A stretch of 18,377 nucleotides of DNA from JAQVWU01 sp964628455 (GCA_964628455.1 CAZVPD010000070.1:1-18377); one strand, 5' to 3'. Positions 1 to 7,975 are shown, counted from the first letter of the stretch. Made by a program: numbers and translations. The notes: generated by a model not told the origin, from the letters alone.

Positions 1-1
1 G

Positions 2-682
2 AGTACCGCAGGTGCCGTAAGGAAAGAGATCAGAAAATACTGGTTCACGGTGGAAGGAAACAACGAAAGCTGGTATCTCGGATGGCTTGAAAAGAGGATC
101 AACAGGCATCCCGAATCGAAATACCGCGTCATTTTTCCGTGCAGCGTGCAGCAGAATCCGCTGAAGTTTTCGAAAACGGTGAACGTCCTCTCCGTTCCCG
201 AAGTGACCCACTGGTGCGACGTCGAGAGTGATGAATACGTGCATGTCAGAAGGTTTCAGGATGTGCTGCAGCAGATGAGAAAATCGACCGGCCTCGGGGG
301 CAGGAAATTCAGGTACCTTCTCGGTTACAGCAACTTTACGTTTGAACTGTGGATTGTGCTGCACAAACTCAGCTTTTACGAGACCCTCGGCAGCCGGTTC
401 GAATATCTTGAGCCGATCAACATCGCATACGGTGAAAACTACGGCAAACTTGAGAATTATAAAAGCGAACGGAACTTCAAACGGGTCCTGAGCAGTCTGA
501 CGCTGGACGACGTGGCGGCTGCCGTCGGACGGGCGAAAGAGATCACGGCCATGAACAGGAAAGAAAATTTCCGCCGGGAGAGCTGCTGCGGATACCGGTA
601 TTATACCGAAAATCCGTCCCTTTCGATCTGGGAGTCGGTGGAGAAGATTTTAAACGACTGCTGCATCACCGGGGAACCGTGA
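2..682 (+). CDS. RloB-like protein, 5'-truncated by window edge
   Basis: The reading frame is open from base 2 to a TGA at 680-682, so the gene enters from the left and its true start is outside. The GTG at 50 lies inside a conserved N-terminal segment (Lys-Tyr-Trp-Phe-Thr-Val-Glu-Gly-Asn-Asn-Glu) that matches the start of the RloB fold, usually written as 'VEGExTExxYF', so it is not the start. A second family hallmark is visible: Phe-Glu-Leu-Trp-Ile-Val-Leu-His, matching the RloB/AbiLii 'FELWLLLHF' motif. RloB (PF13707) proteins are predicted Toprim-like nucleases found with an AAA ATPase (RloA/AbiLi) in restriction-modification and phage-abortive loci. The partner would lie just left of the window, which is inference. 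GC looks somewhat lower than in the genes to the right (40-57% in hand-counted lines), as is common for defence genes. The biochemical activity of the family is not well settled. Confidence 0.72.
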   Translation, partial: STAGAVRKEIRKYWFTVEGNNESWYLGWLEKRINRHPESKYRVIFPCSVQQNPLKFSKTVNVLSVPEVTHWCDVESDEYVHVRRFQDVLQQMRKSTGLGGRKFRYLLGYSNFTFELWIVLHKLSFYETLGSRFEYLEPINIAYGENYGKLENYKSERNFKRVLSSLTLDDVAAAVGRAKEITAMNRKENFRRESCCGYRYYTENPSLSIWESVEKILNDCCITGEP

Positions 683-691
683 AGCGGGAAT

Positions 692-1552
692 TCATGAAAT
701 TTCGTTTTTTTGAGTTCCGAATTTTTTTCCGAGCTCTCGGAACAGCGAGGAGATCAGAAGGCCGGCTGAGACGGCCGCAATTCCGGTGAACCAGCCCTGC
801 GCGTCCTGCGGCAGGCCCGGGAAAATGCCGGTCAGCGAGCCGCACATAAATCCCAAAACCATATAATATGCGAGCTGCCGGTACCGGCCGAAGATGAACT
901 TCGTGAACCTCGAAAACAAGACCATGCCCGCGGCAAAGCAGGCTGTTACGGGTATCACCGTCAGAAAGTCGAAGTTTTTTGCGGCTTCGAGAAGCGTTTC
1001 GTAAACGCCCAGCATCATGAGCACCATGGAGACGCTCATGCCGGGGACCATACTCGTCACGCCCGCGACGGAACCGCAAAAAGAAAGCCTGAAAATGTTC
1101 CCGGGGTTTCCCGTGACCGCGGCGCCGGACTTTGCCGACAGGGCGACGGTAAGAGCGAAAGCGAAAGCGCCCGCGGCCGCCGCGATGTATCTTTTTTTAA
1201 AGGGTCCCCTGTTCGCCTCGCCGAAAACAGCCGGAATGCTGCCGCCGATCAGGCCGATGAACAGCAGGTAGGAGGGCAGCGGATAACGGTCAAACAGAAA
1301 GTCGAGAAGCCGGATCAGGATGAGCAGGCTCAGTACTGCGCCTATGCCCATGGGAAGCAGATAGATGAAATTTTTCCTGAAGTTTTTGAACGGATTCGAT
1401 ATGATGTCGATCAGATCGCCGTAGATACCCATCATGACGGCCATGATGCTGCCGCTCACTCCGGGCGCCATGACGCTGACGCCGAGGAAAAAGCCGCACA
1501 GCATCCGGTAAAAGAAACTGCTTTTTTTCTCTGTTTCTGTTCTGTATTCCAT
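692..1552 (-). CDS. DUF368 membrane protein, probable polyprenyl-phosphate transporter
   Basis: A 286-residue integral membrane protein with about eight hydrophobic segments, the usual length for DUF368 (PF04018). The family signature Ala-Pro-Gly-Val-Ser-Gly is at residues 29-34, and its internal repeat Val-Pro-Gly-Met-Ser is at 169-173, as expected for a two-fold pseudo-symmetric transporter. Members of this family (PopT) are known to return undecaprenyl phosphate across the cytoplasmic membrane for reuse in cell-wall and surface-glycan synthesis. That role here is by family only. The ATG start has a GGAG Shine-Dalgarno five bases upstream. The gene has its own promoter at 1608-1636 and converges on the RloB-like gene with a 9-bp gap and no visible terminator. 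The first motif carries Ser instead of the second Gly of 'SGG', a mild deviation. Confidence 0.9.
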   Translation of the reverse strand: MEYRTETEKKSSFFYRMLCGFFLGVSVMAPGVSGSIMAVMMGIYGDLIDIISNPFKNFRKNFIYLLPMGIGAVLSLLILIRLLDFLFDRYPLPSYLLFIGLIGGSIPAVFGEANRGPFKKRYIAAAAGAFAFALTVALSAKSGAAVTGNPGNIFRLSFCGSVAGVTSMVPGMSVSMVLMMLGVYETLLEAAKNFDFLTVIPVTACFAAGMVLFSRFTKFIFGRYRQLAYYMVLGFMCGSLTGIFPGLPQDAQGWFTGIAAVSAGLLISSLFRELGKKFGTQKNEIS

Positions 1553-1607
1553 GAAGACTCCGGTTTGTGATTTTATTTTCGGACTTTTCGGACTTTATGA
1601 CTCTATT

Positions 1608-1636
1608 AGGATACCATCTGACGGACGTTCTGTCAA
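1608..1636 (-). promoter_or_regulatory. Sigma-70-type promoter of the DUF368 gene
   Basis: On the minus strand, a perfect -35 TTGACA (1631-1636) is followed by a 17-base spacer and TATCCT (1608-1613). Transcription would start about 50 bases before the ATG at 1552. It lies just downstream of the operon terminator at 1651-1680, so the gene is independently expressed. Confidence 0.8.
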
Positions 1637-1650
1637 GGAACAATCGGGAA

Positions 1651-1680
1651 TAAAAAGAACGGGGGAAAAAGATCCCCCGC
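1651..1680 (-). terminator. Rho-independent terminator of the NUDIX/beta-helix/SBP operon
   Basis: A six-pair GC hairpin (CGGGGG at 1660-1665 with CCCCCG at 1674-1679, 8-base loop). Read on the minus strand it is followed by TTCTTTTTATT. The plus strand also has a T-rich tract after the stem, so it could act in both directions. It sits 40 bases past the stop of the second tandem solute-binding gene. Confidence 0.85.
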
Positions 1681-1719
1681 TTTTTCTTCTTCTTTTAAAG
1701 CGGCTTCCGAATCAGACGG

Positions 1720-3162
1720 TCATTCCATTTCACGAAATTTATCCACGGCTTTCTGAATGCGGACAGCGCTCGTTTTTTCGTTCTTTGCGTAATACGAAGC
1801 GAAATTGTTGTCTTTCGCGCGCCCGACCATGTGGTCGAGGGTATACACGAAGCCCCATTCGTCGTAAATGTCGGCAAAGTCCCCTGTCCTGCCCTCCAGA
1901 ATGAGGTCGATCATCGCGGCGGAATCCTCGTCGCGCGTGAATTTATTCTTCAGAGCCACGTCATAGACCGCGGGCCGGACGATCTTATAACCCTCTGCGG
2001 TGACGGCTTCAAGCAGCAGTCCCGTGCGTTCCGGATCGGCCGAGGTCACGGGGATGCCTGCCAGCGCTCCGTGGGCGCTGCCGTGCGAGTAATAGGCGGT
2101 TTGCGCTTCGTCGAATTTCGGAAAGGGAAGGATGCCGAAATCGTCGGTCATATCGCGCATACCCGCTCCCGCCGCATCCGCGAGCAGTCCTGTATGTATA
2201 AGCACGCGGCCTGCTCTGAAAGCGTCGGAAGCTCCTGTTTCGGAAACATAGGAATAATCGTATTCGTGCAGCAGGGAATAGCATTTTTCGACGATCGTGA
2301 CCATGCGGTCCGTGTTGATCGCAAGAACCGGGGTGCCCTCGTCGTCGCGCTCGGTGGTCGGCTGTTCCGCCGCCGACTGGAACATGAACATGAGGCCTGC
2401 GGCTGTCCCAAAGCCGTACAGGTCGTCGGCGATATCGATTTTCGAATCTCCGTTGAGGTCCGCGCCGGCCAGGCGTGTCGTTTCGATCAGGCGGTCGAGG
2501 GTGAAGTTTCCGCTGTTTACGACGTCGTAAAGGCTGTCGGGAACATAGTCCTCCGCCAGTTTTTTGTTGAAATACAGGCATCCCGTAAACGTGATGTTGT
2601 CGATGTCGTAATATCCGTGTGCGACAAAGGATTTGCCGAAGATGGTATAAGCGTCGATGATGTTCCTCGACCACCAGGGTTTGTCGAAATTCAGATGGGG
2701 AACGCCCCTCAGGTCAAGAAGCAGGCCCTGCAGCGCGACGTCTCCCAGATGGCGGAAGTGCCAGACGATGACGTCGCAGATGTCGTCTCCTGCGGCCACC
2801 GACTTGATGAGGTCGGTCGCGTTGCCGTCGGGGGCGGTCATCGGCTCGGTGATCTCGATATTGAACCGCTCTTCGACGCCGCGGTTGCGCTGAAAAACGG
2901 CATCGTCGATGACGTCGCCCGTCAGGTCTTCCACATAAAGCCCGCTGACGTGGCTGACGCAGCAGTTACGGGTGTAATAGCGGAATTGATAACCTTCGTA
3001 ATCGGCGGCGGGAAGGTCGTCGGGGATTTCGGTTTCCGCGGATTCGGTTTCAGCCGCCGCGGAGGTGACGGCCTCCGCTTCTTTTGCGGGTGCGGAACAG
3101 GCAAAAAGGCCCGCAGCGAATGTGCAGAGCAAAAAAAATGCTGTGATTTGTATCCGGATCAT
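1720..3162 (-). CDS. Extracellular solute-binding lipoprotein, tandem copy 1
   Basis: A 480-residue exported lipoprotein: hydrophobic signal peptide with lipobox Leu-Phe-Ala-Cys (Cys22), then an Ala/Glu/Thr-rich linker to about residue 50. The mature part resembles the ABC sugar-binding class of Clostridia, with Asn-Arg-Gly-Val-Glu-Glu-Arg-Phe-Asn (92-101 region), a Lys-Pro-Trp-Trp block (161-164), Tyr-Phe-Asn-Lys (197-200) and Phe-Gly-Ile-Leu-Pro (342-346). Residues 235-246 form a dockerin-like calcium loop (Asp1, Asn3, Asp5, Asp9, Asp12). A vicinal Cys67-Cys68 pair is shared with its neighbour. The ATG start has an AAAGGAAAA Shine-Dalgarno eight bases upstream. It is last in a four-gene minus-strand operon, 44 bp after its paralogue. 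No permease is nearby, so it probably docks with a transporter encoded elsewhere or acts as a surface glycan binder. The ligand is not predictable from sequence. Confidence 0.88.
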   Translation of the reverse strand: MIRIQITAFFLLCTFAAGLFACSAPAKEAEAVTSAAAETESAETEIPDDLPAADYEGYQFRYYTRNCCVSHVSGLYVEDLTGDVIDDAVFQRNRGVEERFNIEITEPMTAPDGNATDLIKSVAAGDDICDVIVWHFRHLGDVALQGLLLDLRGVPHLNFDKPWWSRNIIDAYTIFGKSFVAHGYYDIDNITFTGCLYFNKKLAEDYVPDSLYDVVNSGNFTLDRLIETTRLAGADLNGDSKIDIADDLYGFGTAAGLMFMFQSAAEQPTTERDDEGTPVLAINTDRMVTIVEKCYSLLHEYDYSYVSETGASDAFRAGRVLIHTGLLADAAGAGMRDMTDDFGILPFPKFDEAQTAYYSHGSAHGALAGIPVTSADPERTGLLLEAVTAEGYKIVRPAVYDVALKNKFTRDEDSAAMIDLILEGRTGDFADIYDEWGFVYTLDHMVGRAKDNNFASYYAKNEKTSAVRIQKAVDKFREME

Positions 3163-3206
3163 GATGTTTTCCTTTCGTTTTCGGTGATAGGGGTGTTTTC
3201 CGCCGG

Positions 3207-4649
3207 TTATTTCGCGGCGGCCTGAGCGTAGAATTCGATGGCTTTGTCCAGCAGCCTCTGTTCGATTTTCGACTGGGAGGCGTAATAGGTCGTGAAGCTC
3301 TTGATGTTGCCCCGCACAAGGTGGTCAAGGGTATAGGCGAGGCCCCATTCGTCGTAGATATCGGCGAAATCACTCGTCCTGCCCTCGAAAATGATGTCGA
3401 TCATACCGATCGATTCCTCGTCGCGCACGCCTTTCACCGAAAGCGCGTTTTCGTAGAGTACAGGCCGGACGGTCTTATAACCTCCCGCGACCATGGCTTC
3501 GAGGATAATCCCCGTGTATTCGAGCTCGCTGTTGGTGATCGGCACGCCGATCAGGGAGGAGTGGGCGTTGGCATGCGAATAATACCGTTCCTGTGTGTCG
3601 TCGTATTTCGGCAGAGGGACGATGCCGTAGTCCGCGTCCATGGACCGCAGCGCGGCGTTGATGGCGGAGGACAGCGTTGCAACGTAAAACAGCGTGTTCC
3701 CGTTGGTGAAAATGTTTTCGGGCACGGCGTCAACAACATAATTGTAGCCGGGGCCTTTGCTCATATAATAGACTTTGTCGGCGATGTTTACCATTTTTTC
3801 GGTATTGATGACCAGTTCGGGGACTCCATCCTGATTTCGTTCGGTGGTAGGCTGGTCCATGGCGTATTGATACAGGCTGGAGAATCCCGCATAGCTGACA
3901 TAGGCGTTCTGGTCCGCTTCAAACTGGTAGGCGCCGTCGCCGTTAAGGTCCGCTCCGCCCCTTTCGACGAGAACGGTCAGCTCATCGATGGTCCATTCGC
4001 CGTTTGTGACCAGCTCGTAAAGATCGGTGCCCGGCGAAGTGTTTTCGAGCAGCCCTTTGTTGAAATAGATGGCTCCGAGGTCGGTGATGTTGTCGATGTC
4101 AAGGCAGCCCTGGATCGCGAATACGCGGCCGTAGGCGTTGTAATTTGCGATCATGTCGGTCGCCCACCATATTTTGTCGAAATGCAGGTGTTCGGCATCG
4201 GTCAGGTCCGCCAGATAACCGGACACGACCATGCTTCCGAGATAGCGGAAGTGCACGGTCGCCGCTTCGCACAGGCTGTCGACGGCCAGGATCGCGTTGA
4301 CCAGCTTCTGGGGCATGGCGTCGCTGTCCGTGACCGGCACTTCGATCGTGATGTTGAATCGCTCTTCCACCGCGCGGTTGCGTGTGTATACGGCGGTTTC
4401 GATCACGTCGCCGCTGTTTTCCTCGGCATAAAGTCCTTTTGAGTGGGAAACGCAGCACTCGCGGGTCAGGAACCGAAAACTTCTTCCTTCAAAATCCGCT
4501 TCGGGGAGCTCGTCGGACAGGGTCTCGGCTTCCGTTTCGGTCGCCGCGTCCGTGACGGCTGCGGTTTCCGTTGCTTCGGCTGCGGGAGCGGAGCATGCGG
4601 CCGTGAATAAAAACAAAAGGATCAGGATCGCCGATAAGAATCTTTTCAC
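3207..4649 (-). CDS. Extracellular solute-binding lipoprotein, tandem copy 2
   Basis: Also 480 residues and collinear with the downstream gene, with roughly half the residues identical by eye (for example the blocks around residues 62-74 and 90-100), so the two are a local duplication. The signal peptide ends in Thr-Ala-Ala-Cys (lipid Cys19), followed by an Ala/Thr/Glu-rich spacer. Cys65-Cys66 matches the vicinal pair of the paralogue. The calcium-like loop at 234-246 keeps Asp1, Asn3 and Asp5, but its second half is altered (Gln9, Ala12), so it may bind metal less well. The start is GTG with GGAGG eight bases upstream. It lies 36 bp after the beta-helix gene. Transport substrate-binding is the family role; the substrate is unknown and there is no cognate permease in the operon. 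Confidence 0.88.
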   Translation of the reverse strand: MKRFLSAILILLFLFTAACSAPAAEATETAAVTDAATETEAETLSDELPEADFEGRSFRFLTRECCVSHSKGLYAEENSGDVIETAVYTRNRAVEERFNITIEVPVTDSDAMPQKLVNAILAVDSLCEAATVHFRYLGSMVVSGYLADLTDAEHLHFDKIWWATDMIANYNAYGRVFAIQGCLDIDNITDLGAIYFNKGLLENTSPGTDLYELVTNGEWTIDELTVLVERGGADLNGDGAYQFEADQNAYVSYAGFSSLYQYAMDQPTTERNQDGVPELVINTEKMVNIADKVYYMSKGPGYNYVVDAVPENIFTNGNTLFYVATLSSAINAALRSMDADYGIVPLPKYDDTQERYYSHANAHSSLIGVPITNSELEYTGIILEAMVAGGYKTVRPVLYENALSVKGVRDEESIGMIDIIFEGRTSDFADIYDEWGLAYTLDHLVRGNIKSFTTYYASQSKIEQRLLDKAIEFYAQAAAK

Positions 4650-4685
4650 TGTGTTTTCCTCCGTTTACAGGTCTGTTTGTTGATG

Positions 4686-7340
4686 TTACGGCAGGATATC
4701 GTCACCCGTAAGGCCGGTCACTTTTCCGGCTGTTTTGATTTTTATCCCGTCCGCAAGCGGGGCGAAGCTGTTGCCCTCGACCCGGACGGAATCGCAGCCC
4801 GAAAGATACAGGGGCGGACCCGAAACCGCGGCGCCCCGCTGTCCGATGACGTTGCCCGTAACGGATGCTCCGGCTACGCCGCGCAGGCAGACGGCGTAAC
4901 CGCCGTGGTACCCTTCGATCAGATTGCCTTCGACGGTGATATTGCGGTGGCTGAAATAGGATTCGTCGGGAGCCGCGAGGTCGGTCCGGACGGCGATCGC
5001 GCTCTGCGCGTCGCTGCCGGGATCGAAATAGCCGGTGTTGACGATCCTGTTGCAGGAGAGGACGACGTTTTCGGTAAATCCGCATTCCCCCCAGTTGTCG
5101 GAGATCTCGGGCTTGAGCAGCAGGCCGGTCATGCCCGAAGAGTCGATCGTGCAGCGGGTGACCGTCCCGTTTGTGCTCTTGATGACCAGCCCCCTCGAGC
5201 GGTTGCCCCTGATCAGCGTGTTTTCAAACAGGAAGCCCGCGCCGTTTGCGGAGACGTTTTCGATAAAGGCGCTTTCACCCGCGGGCAGCGTGAAGGTCCC
5301 GGCGATCTTCACTTTGCCGCCGTTGCCGGCCGTGACCGCTTTCGTATCAAGCAGGAAGCGCCCGTCGGTCGTCATGATCCAGATGCGGTCCCCCGCGAGA
5401 ACGGCGGGCATGGTATCCGCGTTGTATGAAACAATGCCGGTCGTCGCGTCATAACCGCCGATCAGGCCGTATGTGCCGTTGACGTTGGTCCCGTCGTCGG
5501 TCATATACTCGAAAAGACAGTCCCTGACCGTGATGCCCCTGCGCATATTGGTGCAGTGGGTGGCGTCGCAGACCGAAAGCATGCGCTCCGCGGCAGCTCC
5601 TTCGGGTTTCGGACCGGGCGTCATCAGGACGCGGCTGAGGAGGGAGCCCCCTTCTCCGGCGACTTCGCAGAAGCCGAAACCGGAACCGCCCCAGAGAGTG
5701 ACATCCTCCAGCAGCACGCCCGAACAGCCTTCGGCGTAGATCACATGGGCGAAGTTGCCCCTGAAGGTCAGTTTGTCACCGGGCTCGAGTGCCGCCGCCG
5801 AATCGAGCGTGAACGTGCCGTCCGCGTTTTTTATCGTGTTTTTATTTATCCCGTACAGATCGCAGAAGGGGAGCATGCTCCCGAAGCGGAAGCCTTCGGC
5901 CGCCGCTTCGGGAGTGAAGCGCGCTTTGTCCGTCAGGTCGAATCCGTATCCTTCGTCGCTTTTCCAGACGATTTTACCGCCCTCCGCCGAAAGGACCGTG
6001 CCCTGTGCGTTCGGAACGGAAGCGAAATCGACCGTGAGACCCCTTATTGCGATGTTTTTCGAATTGCGTAGGGAAAGCGCCTGTTTCGAGCTGTCTTTAT
6101 ATACGAACAGCACACCGTAGGCGTATATTCTGAGATCCTCGGTATCCGCGATATAGAGGGGAGAGGTCAGGCTGTATACGCCCGGAGGGATGATGACCTC
6201 GCCGCCTTTTTCGATCAGCTTTGTGATGTAATAGTCGGCCGTGACCGTTTTGCCGCCGGACGGGATCAGGTTCCGGACCTGCATATCTTTGAAGCGCGCC
6301 GGGCTGACGGACGGAAGGCGGGACTCGTCCGCGCCGGCCTGCGGTGTACCCGCAGGAGACGTGCCTTCTCCCGGGATGTCGCCGCCGTAAACAGGGGTGC
6401 TGTCTGTCCGGACGACTTCCGGTACGCGGCCGCCGCCGGTGTTGCCGGTGACGAGTGCATGGCTGACGCCGGAGAGAGTGATCTTTCCCTTTTCCGGAAG
6501 GATATTTCCGGAAGCAGTCAGATTTCGGCAGGACACGGCCGTCACGGCTGCGCAGTCGTTGCCGAAGGCCGCCGCGTTGTCCGCGCCCGTGAGTTTAATT
6601 TCGCCGTCTGTCCTGTTCCGGGCGATCAGGATATTTGCGGGAGGATATTTTCCGGCGGAAACCGAAACTGAAACCGCTGCGCCCGATATCATATTGCCGG
6701 TGACGCGGGAATACGGCGAGGAAATGATCACCGCGGTGCTTTCGCATCCCGAAACGGTGTTGTTTTCGAAAAGGACGTTTCCGTCCGACCCGTCAAGCAG
6801 TGCGGGTCCCGGCCCGCCGAAAACGCAGCCGGTGACGCTGATCCGTTCGCCGCCGGACAGCAGGACCGCGGCTGCCTCGCAGCCCGTGAACGAGCAGTTC
6901 CCGATCGATGTGTCGCTGCCCCGGCAATCGACGCCCGTGGCGGACCCGTTAAATGCCAGGTCCGTCAACTGAAAATGATCCGCTTCGATGACGGCTGCGG
7001 GACCGGATCCTTCGGTTTCCAGAACGACTCCCGCAAGGCTGACCGCTTTTCCGGTGAAGGCTTCTCCGAAAACAAGAGGGATCTCCCCCGTCCTGCAGAC
7101 GCCGGACCCGGCTGTATAAACGCCGTCTTTTTCCGTAAATTCGAGGATAAATCCGTCTGTCCTGAGTTTTTCCGATTTCATGTCTTTCCCTTCTTTCCCG
7201 GCAGCGGGACCTGCCGTTTCCGCAGTCACTGCGGTGCTCTCTGCCGTGATTTCCGCCGGCTTCCGCGTTTCCCTGCAGGAGAGAGCGCATACCGCCAGCA
7301 GCGCAAGGATCAGCAGCACACCGGCTTTTTTAAACGCCAT
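4686..7340 (-). CDS. Double parallel beta-helix lipoprotein with a GH110-like region
   Basis: An 884-residue exported protein. The signal peptide ends at Ala-Leu-Ser-Cys (Cys22), a slightly atypical lipobox. Residues about 90-310 are PbH1-type beta-helix coils with recurring 'V-x-G-N' turns. A Gly/Pro/Thr-rich linker covers about 310-345. A second beta-helix, about 360-870, starts with Gly-Gly-Glu-Val-Ile-Ile-Pro-Pro-Gly-Val-Tyr, the usual opening of pectin-lyase-like enzymes. Residues 592-595 (Asp-Ala-Thr-His), Arg-Gly at 600-602, Cys608 and Asp615-Asp616-Gly-Thr-Asn-Val-Asn-Gly resemble the signature of GH110 alpha-1,3-galactosidases. That suggests action on terminal galactose-containing glycans, but the match is by eye and other polysaccharide lyases or hydrolases of this fold are possible. 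The ATG overlaps the NUDIX stop by 11 bases, so translation is likely coupled; only a weak GGA lies upstream. Membership in an operon with two binding lipoproteins fits a glycan-processing role at the cell surface. Confidence 0.8.
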   Translation of the reverse strand: MAFKKAGVLLILALLAVCALSCRETRKPAEITAESTAVTAETAGPAAGKEGKDMKSEKLRTDGFILEFTEKDGVYTAGSGVCRTGEIPLVFGEAFTGKAVSLAGVVLETEGSGPAAVIEADHFQLTDLAFNGSATGVDCRGSDTSIGNCSFTGCEAAAVLLSGGERISVTGCVFGGPGPALLDGSDGNVLFENNTVSGCESTAVIISSPYSRVTGNMISGAAVSVSVSAGKYPPANILIARNRTDGEIKLTGADNAAAFGNDCAAVTAVSCRNLTASGNILPEKGKITLSGVSHALVTGNTGGGRVPEVVRTDSTPVYGGDIPGEGTSPAGTPQAGADESRLPSVSPARFKDMQVRNLIPSGGKTVTADYYITKLIEKGGEVIIPPGVYSLTSPLYIADTEDLRIYAYGVLFVYKDSSKQALSLRNSKNIAIRGLTVDFASVPNAQGTVLSAEGGKIVWKSDEGYGFDLTDKARFTPEAAAEGFRFGSMLPFCDLYGINKNTIKNADGTFTLDSAAALEPGDKLTFRGNFAHVIYAEGCSGVLLEDVTLWGGSGFGFCEVAGEGGSLLSRVLMTPGPKPEGAAAERMLSVCDATHCTNMRRGITVRDCLFEYMTDDGTNVNGTYGLIGGYDATTGIVSYNADTMPAVLAGDRIWIMTTDGRFLLDTKAVTAGNGGKVKIAGTFTLPAGESAFIENVSANGAGFLFENTLIRGNRSRGLVIKSTNGTVTRCTIDSSGMTGLLLKPEISDNWGECGFTENVVLSCNRIVNTGYFDPGSDAQSAIAVRTDLAAPDESYFSHRNITVEGNLIEGYHGGYAVCLRGVAGASVTGNVIGQRGAAVSGPPLYLSGCDSVRVEGNSFAPLADGIKIKTAGKVTGLTGDDILP

Positions 7341-7836
7341 AGTTGTATCCGTTCGAAAGAGAGCCGAAGGACTGCAGCCTTCTCCCGTTGAGAACAGCCG
7401 AAACCAGACGGCTTCCCCGGTATTCGAGCTTCAGGGAGAAAAAGGGTTCGTCCGTGTCCAGCAGCCGCAGAAAGATCCTGTCCCCTTCCCAGAGGGCTTT
7501 ATCCTGCAGCTCCTCTTTTGCGACCCATTCGAGTTCGCCTTCGGCGCAGGGTGTTATTTCGCCCGTGAAATGCTCCGAATCGAACAGGTGCATATATTCG
7601 GTCTGCAATACGTCCGAAACAAAGGTCACGATCCCCCTGAACCTGTAGGACAGAAGCGTCAGCCCTGTCTCCTCCCGGACCTCCCGCAGCATGCAGTCCT
7701 CGGGGCTCTCTTTGTCCTCGAATTTTCCGCCGATGCCTACCCACTTGTCTTTATTATCGTCGTTCTCTTTTTTGGTGCGGTGCAGCATCAGGTATTTTTT
7801 GTCCCGTCCGATATAGCAGAGCGATGTGTTTTTCAA
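7330..7836 (-). CDS. NUDIX hydrolase, MutT/8-oxo-dGTP diphosphatase type
   Basis: 168 residues with a perfect Nudix box: Gly37, Glu43, then Arg51-Glu52-Val-Arg-Glu55-Glu56-Thr-Gly58, fitting GX5EX7REUXEEXGU. The N-terminus (Leu-Met-Leu-His-Arg around 16-20, then Trp-Val-Gly-Ile-Gly-Gly-Lys-Phe-Glu) is typical of Firmicutes proteins annotated as 8-oxo-dGTP diphosphatase. Such enzymes hydrolyse a nucleoside diphosphate linked to X using divalent metal; the true substrate cannot be set from sequence. The start is TTG (codon 7834-7836), supported by an AAGGGGG Shine-Dalgarno seven bases upstream. It is first in the operon, about 35 bp below the promoter -10 at 7871-7876. Its last codons overlap the beta-helix start. 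A cytosolic housekeeping NUDIX leading a surface-lipoprotein operon is unusual and may reflect hydrolysis of a nucleotide sugar, or simple co-transcription. Confidence 0.9.
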   Translation of the reverse strand: MKNTSLCYIGRDKKYLMLHRTKKENDDNKDKWVGIGGKFEDKESPEDCMLREVREETGLTLLSYRFRGIVTFVSDVLQTEYMHLFDSEHFTGEITPCAEGELEWVAKEELQDKALWEGDRIFLRLLDTDEPFFSLKLEYRGSRLVSAVLNGRRLQSFGSLSNGYNYGV

Positions 7837-7870
7837 AAAGATTCCCCCTTCCGGGATCCGGCTTAATCAG

Positions 7871-7898
7871 ATTATAACACAACCGAAAAAATTTACAA
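7871..7898 (-). promoter_or_regulatory. Promoter of the NUDIX/beta-helix/SBP operon
   Basis: Minus strand TTGTAA (7893-7898), 16-base spacer, TATAAT (7871-7876) with an extended -10 TGT immediately before it. Predicted transcription starts about 30 bases before the TTG start of the NUDIX gene. It is divergent from the promoter at 7947-7975. Confidence 0.75.
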
Positions 7899-7946
7899 CA
7901 AATATTTGAATAAAAATATTTTCAAGGCAAAACAGACCGAAAACAG

Positions 7947-7975
7947 TTGTAATCTGTTGAATGTTCTGTTATAAT
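7947..7975 (+). promoter_or_regulatory. Promoter of the PAS/GGDEF/HD gene
   Basis: TTGTAA (7947-7952), 17-base spacer, TATAAT (7970-7975), preceded by TGT as an extended -10. This gives a leader of about 107 bases before the ATG at 8089. The 252-bp gap between the divergent genes (7837-8088) holds both promoters, an AT-rich stretch at 7880-7930 between them, and a GC-rich hairpin at 8038-8060. Confidence 0.78.

Noticed and set aside
50..52. GTG as the start of the RloB-like gene
   Set aside because: The frame is open upstream to the window edge and conserved N-terminal residues lie before it.
1831..3225. A 464-codon plus-strand open frame over the tandem lipoprotein
   Set aside because: It is a shadow of the lipoprotein gene: there is no signal or motif, and the minus-strand gene has a lipobox, Shine-Dalgarno and a paralogue. 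The same holds for 3321-4442 and 8485-9510.
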